Assembly (NCBI GenBank): GCA_030998225.1
Contig: JAPYXD010000727.1
Span: 620,001-684,000, forward strand
Length of the DNA: 64,000 nt
Source: Diplolepis rosae
Taxonomy: Eukaryota > Arthropoda > Insecta > Hymenoptera > Diplolepididae
Reading direction: 5' to 3'
Shown here: one piece after another, positions 60,301 to 64,000 of the stretch
Layout: each line of letters starts with the position of its first letter
Numbering within the stretch: position 1 is the first letter of the stretch
The notes under the pieces: model-generated
Databases searched by the model: none
The model's input: the letters and a program-made list of their open reading frames with translations, nothing else
Told to the model about the DNA's origin: nothing
Position numbers and translations under genes: made by a program

Positions 60301-61397
60301 AAAAGAAACTTGTACGTGTTGAGAATCCTGCCAAAATGCGCTACTACTTACGGTCAGCTTTGATCCAATTTTTAGATATCTATAAAGTAAGAACAAAATA
60401 AAGTAGAAGCAAATTATAAAACCATCTTTGAGTTAAATTTCACATGCAAGGTGAACATGTCAATAATTATAACTGAGTATAAATGCATACCTTGCATTTA
60501 GAGAGGTTTTTTTCCAATTTTCAAAAGGCGTCAGCAATTGTGATTCGAGTTTTAATGATTTCAACCAAACGTAATCTGTATCTATAGTTAATATAACAGT
60601 TTTATCAGAGTCCCAACATAAACGAGCATCCATTATGTAGTTGTTTGAATCCCGCAATGCCAACAAACATGAACCAGTTATCAATCGTCCGGGATAAGTA
60701 ATTGTAATTAGAGCACTTATATTATTTTCAAGCGTATTCTTATTTAAATAAGCCGATGGAACGTACTTGTTCAATTGTATACTTGTCGCGAATTTGAGAG
60801 CTGGATCTCTATTGGCATCCCATTTAACTTCAAAGCCAAGTTCTTTATTATTCGAATCATTAATTGCAGTTCCTATTAAATGAACATCTCGCCATCGATC
60901 TAAATGCATTTCTACTCGTATTTCACGATTTGTATCAATTTTTGTTAAGACTGAGTAAACATTGTTTTTATATCTTCCTTCAATATACGTGTTCAAGCGG
61001 CCCAGTGATAGCAGTGTATGATTCATAATTAATGCATATTTATCCATATCCAGTTGCTCCATATACAACCCAATTCTAAGGTTGGTAACGTCATAGTAAA
61101 ACTTACAATTCAACAATATTTCCCTAGCAAAGCTTGGAGATTTTAAAAGAAGCTTCAAGTTATGATTTATAATTGACATAGTAGACCTATCTGAATAAGT
61201 ACCTCGCACAGTCATATTATGACCACTAAACCACGTTCCAGAAAAGTCAAGATCATACTCTTTGCGTGCTCTTTCCGTTATTTTTGCACTTATCAGCATC
61301 GAATTAAAATGTGGAATTGTCAAGTTCGCATGGCCCTCAATCGCAAACATTGTTCCGCGGGGCATAATCAAGTTCAATGTTAAAATGATTTCCTTTT
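34127..61397 (-). CDS. Apolipophorin / lipid-transfer-particle apolipoprotein, 3' part (16 exons)
   Basis: Large lipid transfer protein of insect haemolymph. Sixteen exons join without a phase break into about 2,942 residues from 61397 down to the stop at 34127. In order: a very long beta-rich lipid-binding region (61397-51761); a helical amphipathic stretch (51054-49880); a von Willebrand factor D domain (46147 to about 41880) with CTIELSGWYYGKTAGLLGTM; a vWA-like domain (from about 41590, TDVVFILEAKE); a Cys-rich segment (CQHCECV...CMPC); and a short acidic tail. The N-terminal lipovitellin-type domain, signal peptide and any furin site are not in the window, so the gene continues past 64000. 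Adding roughly 900-1,000 residues for those would give about 3,900, nearer apoLTP-II/I than apoLp-II/I (about 3,350), so the symbol is left open. Confidence 0.9.
34211..34614. repeat. TATCGATA-rich fragment in intron
   Basis: Around 34455-34520 GTATCGATAC occurs twice with other near-TATCGAT motifs. A similar cluster lies at 38510-38560. It may be a decayed repeat; DREF-type binding is possible but unproven. Confidence 0.4.
35537..36775 (+). CDS. SAM-like domain protein of unknown role (4 coding exons)
   Basis: Exons 35537-35603, 35768-35907, 35979-36207 and 36354-36775 join in phase to 285 residues. Residues about 5-65 (TLQNFELSDYIEIFK, then ISRQDFLALSESSVNDLI and FLMKREELIRKL) look like a sterile alpha motif, a protein-protein interaction fold. 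A polar Asn-rich linker follows. Then comes a compact, hydrophobic C-terminal domain of about 130 residues (RYIDIRFNLHNVLNN, NVLLHPESFVVVNNV, FAVKIELLSSSF, LDKRFIVFS) that I do not recognise. An acceptor just before the first ATG-bearing exon and a donor near 35379 suggest a 5' non-coding exon. AATAAA is at 36855-36860. No stop or frameshift was seen, so it may be active. The third donor (G|GTCATA) is weak. Confidence 0.65.
36855..36860 (+). terminator. Polyadenylation signal of the SAM-like gene
   Basis: AATAAA 80 bp after the stop codon, in A/T-rich sequence, on the same strand. Confidence 0.5.
37206..38070. other. Intron sequence, no gene recognised
   Basis: One open frame of 96 codons at 37352-37642 has no splice context or known similarity. 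Otherwise AT-rich. Confidence 0.4.
38079..38136 (+). repeat. 5'-truncated tRNA-like SINE head
   Basis: AGCAGTCGACCGGCAATCGA, then GACCTGGGCTCGAATCCCAG: the anticodon and T arms of the same tRNA-like unit as at 39470, 51255 and 51575. The D arm is missing. The body after it (CCACAGAAAGATTTTCAAAT) recurs inverted at 51535-51570. Confidence 0.7.
38572..38951. mobile_element. Long-TIR MITE (copy D), left-truncated
   Basis: Core ACACCTGTCACTGAAGGCAG, central hairpin ATTGGTTGGAGTGAGAC / GTCTCACTCCAACCAAT, inverted core TGCCTTCAATGACAG, right end GAGGTCAGCGAACGGTCAGC...GACTGGATCC. The left terminus is lost. Confidence 0.75.
39006..40373. mobile_element. Foldback element with about 410-bp arms and a tRNA-like loop
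   Basis: Left arm (39006-39425) CAAGCGTGCCGTGTCGGTGT...CAGCTGTTGAGCCAAGATCG is inverted at 39967-40373. Arms are near-identical apart from small changes. The 540-bp loop contains a tRNA-like SINE head (39470-39541, minus). Short open frames in each arm mirror each other and are not genes. No target duplication was found. Confidence 0.85.
39470..39541 (-). repeat. tRNA-like SINE head in foldback loop
   Basis: Minus strand: GCCTGTGTTGCTCAGCGGTT (box A), GCAGTCGACCGGTAATCGA, then GAGCTCGAATCCCAG (box B-like). The T-stem is formed. The acceptor stem pairs with one mismatch. The anticodon loop lacks T33, so a working tRNA is unlikely. Confidence 0.7.
40374..40656. other. Intron sequence next to the penultimate apolipophorin exon
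   Basis: AT-rich, A-tract dense. Nothing recognised apart from the splice donor at its right edge. Confidence 0.5.
40657..41106 (-). CDS. Apolipophorin-type gene exon, end of vWA-like domain and Cys-rich segment
   Basis: 150 codons from LDYSVLHQVLLEHDITLHIL to ITVDYVS. The last part has CQHCECV and MECMPC. Acceptor ATTTCAG, donor AGT|GTGAGT, phase 0. Confidence 0.9.
41213..42208 (-). CDS. Apolipophorin-type gene exon, C-terminal half of vWD and start of vWA-like domain
   Basis: 332 codons. The first third closes the vWD domain (KYDFCTIELSGWYYGKTAG, then LLGTMNNEQVDDL and FAHSWALNPETC). A Cys-rich linker follows. A vWA-like fold then begins (TDVVFILEAKECN, NRWSLVIFGGDGVY, GVSKTFILLPC). The metal-binding DxSxS of true vWA domains is replaced by FILEAKE. 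Donor TCG|GTAAGT. Confidence 0.93.
42820..43107. mobile_element. Long-TIR MITE (copy E), internally deleted
   Basis: Left ATTCGCTAACCGTTCAGTAG...TGACCTCGTAATAATATGAA and right TATTATTACGAGGTCAGCG...ACCGTTCACTAGACTGGGT are inverted. Only half of the core (ACTGCCTTCAATGACAG) remains. Confidence 0.75.
43575..43888. mobile_element. Long-TIR MITE (copy F) inside mariner
   Basis: Left end GCGGACCCGGTTGAGAAAAC, core CACTGCACTGCCTTCAGTGA, right part AATAATGCGAGGTCAGAGAAC. The right terminus is shortened. It interrupts the mariner coding region, so it is younger than that copy. Confidence 0.75.
44004..44174. mobile_element. 171-bp hairpin MITE inside mariner
   Basis: AGTGATCCTAGAACGTGGGA, GCTGGCGGCC on the left matches the inverse GGCCGCTAGCTCCCACGTTC, AGGGATCACT on the right. 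It sits within the mariner transposase remnant. Similar end text (GGATCCAGGTCGTGTAAGCTGGCGGCC) lies at 38946-38972. Confidence 0.8.
45040..45828 (+). mobile_element. Internally deleted mariner with perfect TIRs
   Basis: Ends TTGGGTTGTCCCAGAAGTAA and TTACTTCTGGGACAACCCAA extend to a 30-bp perfect inverted repeat, flanked by TA at 45038-45039 and 45829-45830. The coding remnant is shortened: KFRSGDFSLKDEQRSGRPNK near the start (with stops before it), then KLPERWQKVIEQNGKYIID at the end; the catalytic core is gone. Near the right end is GGCTGAACGCTAGG with a TTTACGCT / AGCGTAAA hairpin, a block also seen at 3960. It lies in an apolipophorin-type gene intron. Confidence 0.92.
45936..46147 (-). 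CDS. Apolipophorin-type gene exon, N-terminal half of vWD domain
   Basis: Codes AQAMIAGSQYYVTFDGQFI, then FAGSCTYLLARDFV. The x-TFDG-x-FAGSCTYLLA pattern is the opening of a von Willebrand D domain. Acceptor ATTTTAG, donor AAT|GTAAGT. Confidence 0.93.
46304..47769. mobile_element. TIR element (outer) interrupted by a second TIR element
   Basis: Outer ends GGGTTAAACTGCAG (46304) and CTGCAGTTTAACCC (ending 47769) are inverted. The left inverted segment resumes at 47373 (ACAGTTTAGGTACCGCACTG) after the inner element and pairs with CAGTTT...TACGAAGTTGTCTGCG text on the right. Without the insert it would be only about 415 bp. Non-coding. Confidence 0.7.
46322..47370. mobile_element. Inner TIR element, about 1.05 kb
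   Basis: Left GGGATGTTCGATTCTGATTC and right (inverse) GGGATGTTCTATTCTTTAGA with repeated AATCGATTCTTT motifs near both ends. The flanking text GCAGGTTT / TACAGTTT fits an 8-bp target duplication with changes. No transposase is recognised; the superfamily (perhaps hAT by duplication length) is a guess. Confidence 0.65.
48230..49150 (-). pseudogene. LINE (non-LTR retrotransposon) fragment
   Basis: The minus strand has the reverse transcriptase active-site neighbourhood SYGFNVGKDMDGYQLTDLLC followed by MDDLKLYASFKTKLQ and INMKFGLDKF (about 49050-48833). Further down, near 48340-48430, are KCRLCGFSNETIEHIIDSC and ILAERKYTRKHN, the C-terminal zinc-finger-like end of such elements (C-C-H-C). Several frame breaks. 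The truncated order and decay show a dead copy. The family looks R2/RTE-like, not certain. Confidence 0.8.
49252..49290. repeat. (ATT)n microsatellite
   Basis: About ten ATT units with one TGT interruption, just before the mariner at 49301. Confidence 0.85.
49301..49845 (+). mobile_element. Mariner deletion derivative, 545 bp
   Basis: Ends TCAGGTGTACAAATAAGTTT and (inverted) AACTTATTTGTGCACCTGA, flanked by TA at 49299-49300 and 49846-49847. One open frame (49461-49769) fuses the N-terminal DNA-binding region (MCAKMSSFEPNKRDL..., RSGRPKVYEDAKLEALLDQD) directly to the last residues QYDGQYFE of a mariner transposase. The whole catalytic domain is deleted in frame. The element ends 34 bp from an apolipophorin-type splice donor. 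Confidence 0.9.
49461..49769 (+). pseudogene. Mariner transposase, DNA-binding part fused to C-terminal tip
   Basis: 102 codons, open. It keeps the paired helix-turn-helix region but no catalytic Asp. Such a product could in principle bind TIRs without cutting; no evidence of expression. Confidence 0.7.
49880..51054 (-). CDS. Apolipophorin-type gene exon, helical amphipathic region
   Basis: About 392 codons. Heptad-like hydrophobic spacing throughout (KLSEIISAVLKG, IVEKLIEKYDMFIKDL, VVDEIISELRELKKL), then FIFDPNQGLMCFEQKLP. Donor AAAG|GTAATT. A truncated mariner begins only 34 bp beyond this donor. Confidence 0.92.
51255..51302 (+). repeat. tRNA-like SINE head, 3'-truncated
   Basis: GCCTGTGTAGCTCAGTTGGT, then AGCGCAATCGACCGGCAATC: a good box A and anticodon arm, then divergence before box B. 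It faces the copy at 51575-51647. Confidence 0.7.
51575..51647 (-). repeat. tRNA-like SINE head
   Basis: Minus strand: GCCTGTGTAGCTCAGTGTTT, GAGCAGTCGACCGGCAATCG, then GGGCTCGAATCCCAGTGCAG. Box A and box B are both present. Body text after it (TCCACAGAAAGATTTTCAAA) matches 38140-38165. Confidence 0.75.
51761..51915 (-). CDS. Apolipophorin-type gene exon
   Basis: Codes RFFKTTITNIYDQMSSD, then a helical acidic stretch ending EFLNDW. The 706-bp intron after it carries an inverted pair of tRNA-like SINE heads. Confidence 0.85.
52024..52208 (-). CDS. Apolipophorin-type gene exon
   Basis: Starts DAVESLRMYGNIPDARN and ends RPELKADII. Joins by phase 1 on the 5' side and phase 0 on the 3' side (ATA|GTAAGA). 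Confidence 0.87.
52329..53734 (-). CDS. Apolipophorin-type gene exon (largest)
   Basis: About 469 codons from KQNKRLLKAFWPNNT to MMVNYTPG. Repeating beta-strand pattern and many Asn sequons. Acceptor TTCCACAG, donor CTG|GTAAGC, phase 1. Confidence 0.92.
53955..54316 (-). CDS. Apolipophorin-type gene exon
   Basis: Starts LKMAAHNIDGHLRLTWG after an 85-bp intron. Ends phase 2 at CTT|GTAAGT. Contains NGTINIT. Confidence 0.88.
54402..55547 (-). CDS. Apolipophorin-type gene exon
   Basis: 382 codons from TNFIATWHVEDEHF to NYASDGS. Long beta-rich lipid-binding text with sequons (NNT, NGNLS, NGNAT). Acceptor TTTTGCAG, donor TCG|GTTTGT. Confidence 0.9.
55648..55803 (-). CDS. Apolipophorin-type gene exon
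   Basis: 52 codons from VEESFLDVIVYADVK to TSTKKS. Acceptor TATTGCAG, donor TCT|GTAAGT. Confidence 0.87.
55928..56134 (-). CDS. Apolipophorin-type gene exon
   Basis: 69 codons from SGFWLNYTNQKSEIDALKI to LVNLSGSIE. Acceptor TTATACAG, donor GAG|GTGAGC, phase 0 at both ends. It joins the exons on either side in frame. Confidence 0.85.
56218..56499 (-). CDS. Apolipophorin-type gene exon
   Basis: 94 codons from LNAVILGPITGTLDIDKEG to SSSWIEV. Acceptor CTCTTCCAG, donor GAG|GTAAAT. It lies behind a 2.7-kb intron holding a foldback element. Confidence 0.87.
57205..57430. repeat. Dispersed repeat with (TAC)n tract
   Basis: Reverse-orientation copy of the 11640-11900 repeat (CTTACTTTTTCGGCTC, CGATAATTCTATCGAGAGTT, TTTTCGTAAAAGCCGTTTTT), expanded in the middle by a microsatellite of about 23 TAC units (57291-57361). 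Confidence 0.8.
57291..57361. repeat. (TAC)n microsatellite
   Basis: About 23 perfect units, within a dispersed repeat. Confidence 0.97.
57717..58929. mobile_element. Foldback element with about 480-bp arms, 1.2 kb
   Basis: Left arm from CACTACCGTCGGAAATTGTG to CCTCCTTCGTTGAGGCAGGA (57717-58200) is repeated inverted at 58457-58929. TA lies on both sides (57715-57716, 58930-58931). The 257-bp loop is AT-rich. Arms are about 95 percent alike by eye. Non-coding. It lies in an apolipophorin-type gene intron. Confidence 0.9.
59204..59833 (-). CDS. Apolipophorin-type gene exon
   Basis: 210 codons from IEFNITTPIERYAYVQG to an acidic run NENEEIEEDDENN and RGEME. Both ends phase 0. The acidic run is unusual within an otherwise mixed beta-rich region. 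Confidence 0.88.
59902..60379 (-). CDS. Apolipophorin-type gene exon
   Basis: Starts YLKIGSKLTVSSSAFWQDSQ after a 111-bp intron and ends FKESM. Codon AGA is completed across the junction. Sequon NLT twice. Confidence 0.88.
60491..61397 (-). CDS. Apolipophorin-type gene, first exon in window
   Basis: Acceptor TTTTGCAG, entering in phase 1. Codes EKEIILTLNLIMPRG..., beta-strand-like alternation and several N-glycosylation sequons (HANLT, DSNNKEL region). Donor AAG|GTATGC, phase 2. Confidence 0.88.
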
Positions 61398-61481
61398 CTG
61401 CAAAACAATGGGACATTAGGATATATTATGTATTAAAATATTATGCACACTGAAGTCTAATATCATTTTAGTTATTATATA

Positions 61482-62768
61482 TTGGATCTATAACTTAATT
61501 CGTGCGGTTTTTTTGTCAAAATTTAAACGCTTATTTACGAAAATCATGTACAATAGTATTATTCAAAGTATTGCCCATCTGAAGCTATGAATTTTTCCCA
61601 TCTTTCTGGCAATTTGTGGATTCCATTCCAAAAGAACTGCGCGGGCTTCGCGGCCAAGAATGAATTGAGCCAATTTTTGATACCCTGTTCTGATGTGAAC
61701 CGTATTCCAGTGAGGGCGTTCTGCATCGACCAGAACAAATGGTAGTCAGAAGGGGCAAGGTCTGGGCTATAAGGCGGGTGGGGTAAAACTCCCCATCTAC
61801 TGTTTTCCAAATAGTTCATAACCGGAATAGCAACATGGGGCCGAGCGTTGTCATGATGGAAAATTATTGCCTCGTGTCTCGCCGCATATTCCGGGCGTTT
61901 TTCGGCTATTGCTCTCTTCAAACGGATTAATTGTGTTCGGTAGCGTTCTCCATTGATGGTTTCACCCGGTTTTGGCAGATCATAATACAGCACACCCTTC
62001 TGATCCCACCAAATACAGAGCATTACCTTCGCGCCATGGATACTCGGCTTTGCCGTTGATTTGGCTGGATGGCCGGGTTTCACATTTGATTTTTTGCGCT
62101 TGGGGTTGTCGTAATGGATCCATTTTTCATCACCAGTAACAATTAGATGCAAAAATGACTTCTTTTTGTGGCGTTCCAGCAGCATTTCGGACATGCAAAA
62201 CCGCCTTTCAACGTCTCTCGGCTTGAGTTCATGTGGAACTCAATTTCCTTGCTTTTGAATGTATCCGGCTGCTTTTAAACGTTTTGAAATGGCTGCTTGA
62301 GTGACTCCCAAAGATTCTGCGAGCTCTTCTTGTGTTTGGCAACAATCTTCATCGAGTAATGCTTCCAGTTCTTCATCTTCAAACTTTTTTGGCTGCCCAG
62401 GACGTTCTTCGTCTTCCAAGCCAAAATCACCACTTTTAAATCGTGTAAACCACTTTTGGCACGTTCGCTCAGCTAGAGCATGTTCACCATAAACTTCCAC
62501 CAAAATACGATGACTTTTAGCAGCAGTTTTCTTCATATTAAAGTAATGAAGAAGAACTCCCCGCAAAAACACTTTTTCAGGCATAAAGTTCGACATATTT
62601 GAGTGAAAAAAAATTATTGTTGTTTACGCTTCAAATAAATGACATATACTGAAAAAGATGCACAATGACAGTCGCTTTCCAACACATGTTCGGAATATTG
62701 GAACGATGGAATAATAATCAAGTTACGCCATCTCTTAGCAAACCGCACGAATTAAGTTATAGATCCAA
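61482..62768 (-). mobile_element. Full-length mariner, 1287 bp
   Basis: Ends TTGGATCTATAACTTAATTC and (inverted) GAATTAAGTTATAGATCCAA are perfect over about 29 bp, continuing to CGTGCGGTTT. TA flanks at 61480-61481 and 62769-62770. Length and structure are those of a complete mariner. It inserted just upstream of the first apolipophorin-type exon seen here (85 bp from the acceptor at 61398), within an intron. Confidence 0.95.
61559..62596 (-). pseudogene. Mariner DD34D transposase with one in-frame stop
   Basis: 345 codons from MSNFMPEKVFLRGVLLHYFN to FIASDGQYFE in a single frame, broken only by TGA at 62240-62242, in QKQGN-stop-VPHEL, where the family has Trp (QK-GxWVPHEL). The catalytic triad is intact: Asp in VTGDEKWIHYDN, Asp in HHDNARPH, and Asp 35 positions later (34 residues between) in PDLAPSDYH. 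The N-terminal half has the two helix-turn-helix units and RPGQPKKFED. It is one base from open, so a recent copy; active relatives may exist elsewhere in the genome. Confidence 0.93.
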
Positions 62769-62770
62769 TA

Positions 62771-63903
62771 TGTATATTTCAATATTTATCCCAACTGAAA
62801 ACCCCCACATAGATTTATGCTTAGTATCTTGCATGGTAATATATATAGGGATATATGTGAGTTCCTACAAAAGATATACAATTTCAAATTCGATACTACT
62901 CCATTAACTGGATCAAACTTTTTTTTTTACATCAAAAGGAAATTTTGAAATTAAACAAAACGTGTATACCACTGAGCAACTTTAAAGTGTTTTTGAGAAT
63001 AATTTCGCAGCTGTGTAGGTGCCGCAGAAAAGTAGTGCACAGAATTTATATTATTTATTCAAAAAATACACTTGAAACTATGAAGGATTTTAGGTAGAAA
63101 ATTGCATATGTTTCTATCTGAGGTCTTGTCTCATTTTCCTGAACGTCATCGTGAAGGGTCGTATATAGAAAGCCACGCAGGTTCCTATTTGTATAACAAT
63201 GTAGGTTCCTGTAGGGGAACCTATGTGGGGATTTTGAGTAGATGAGTTATCATAGAGAATAGGCATAAGGAGACCAAAGTACTGCGACTGAAAGTAAACA
63301 TATTTTTAACAAAAGTACATCGATAGTTTCTTAGATAGCGCAACTTATCTGAAACTTGCGCCTCAAGTTTCGTAAGCTTGCACTGCCATGTTCAGTGAAG
63401 TCACCTGCATATAAGAAAATTTCCGTTTATCTAGAAATGTTGCAAACGAACATTCAAAGAAGCAAATATTAAAAGCTTGACCGTCAATGTTCAAAAAAGT
63501 TCTAAAAAGGTTCCTCTATTTAAGATTTATTTCCCTGCTAAAAATTTCTATTTAGCATTTTATAAGTTTCACCTATAGGAAATTACATAAGAGCCTAATG
63601 TATATACTTTAGTATATGGGGTCCTATGTAGGGTTCTGTATAGGTCCCCATATCATTTACCCATGTAGAATGCAATAACTTTTTCCATTTAAAATCCTAT
63701 GACTTTCCCTTCACAAAATTCTAGGTTTGTAGCTATGGACTATACCTACGCTAAAACCATGGTTGAAGTGAAGTTAATGCATTAAATTCACCTACGTGAA
63801 ATTTTACATTTTAAACACTAAACATTAAAAGTACCAGACCTCGCCGTACCCCTTGAAGTACCGCGTGGGTCAAAAATGAGGTATAACAGATAAATTTTTC
63901 ATA
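62771..63903. other. Apolipophorin-type intron sequence, no exon recognised
   Basis: No coding stretch on the minus strand could be joined to the exon at 61397. Small hairpins occur (AGGTTCCTGTAGGGGAACCT near 63207). AT-rich otherwise. Confidence 0.5.
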
Positions 63904-63904
63904 C

Positions 63905-64000
63905 ACGGAGAAAAGAGTGCATTGTTGACGCGTGCACGGGACACGATTCAGACGTGTTTCTTATTAAATATGACTTTGGACCCGAAGTGTCAATGGGCTG
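63905..64000. mobile_element. Left end of a CACGGAGAAAA-type element (cut by window)
   Basis: CACGGAGAAAAGAGTGC with following ACGCGTGCACGGGACACGAT resembles the left end and CACGG-rich interior of the element at 32417. The right end is outside the window. Confidence 0.45.

Overview
The window is nuclear DNA of an insect. It holds short GT-AG introns inside AT-rich sequence, many Tc1/mariner-class transposons, tRNA-derived SINE-like repeats, and a large lipid transfer protein gene of the apolipophorin type. The order is not certain; Hymenoptera is a weak guess. No rRNA, CRISPR array or prokaryotic feature is seen.

Layout. From 1 to 8.4 kb lie degraded mobile elements: a mariner 3' fragment, a long-TIR MITE, a 153-bp tandem repeat, small hairpin MITEs, and one possible first coding exon on the minus strand at 2.3 kb. 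From 8.5 to 27.7 kb (+) runs a complete TBC1D22-type RabGAP gene. Six exons sit in 2 kb, and the last exon lies beyond a 17-kb intron. That intron contains an 11.37-kb foldback element (15470-26842) made almost wholly of about 67 copies of a 165-bp repeat. The element has matching inverted ends and a 9-bp target duplication. From 27.7 to 34.1 kb lies the intergenic region between two convergent genes, with a decayed Tc1/mariner element, a 548-bp palindromic MITE and several small elements with CAC-type ends. From 34.1 kb to past 61.4 kb (-) runs the 3' part (16 exons, about 2,942 residues) of a giant apolipophorin / lipid-transfer-particle apolipoprotein. Its N-terminal lipovitellin-like domain must lie to the right of the window. 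Its introns hold mariners, nested TIR elements, a LINE fragment, two foldback elements, SINEs, and an apparently intact four-coding-exon gene for a 285-residue SAM-like protein enclosed by short inverted termini (34615-37205).

How the parts fit. The two host genes are unrelated in function: membrane traffic control by a Rab GTPase-activating protein, and haemolymph lipid transport. They are simply convergent neighbours. Nearly all other sequence is transposon-derived, and nested insertions give a relative chronology. The features most worth following up are the satellite-filled foldback element and the transposon-enclosed SAM-like gene. All exon boundaries were read by eye from splice consensus plus phase continuity; no alignment or search was run.
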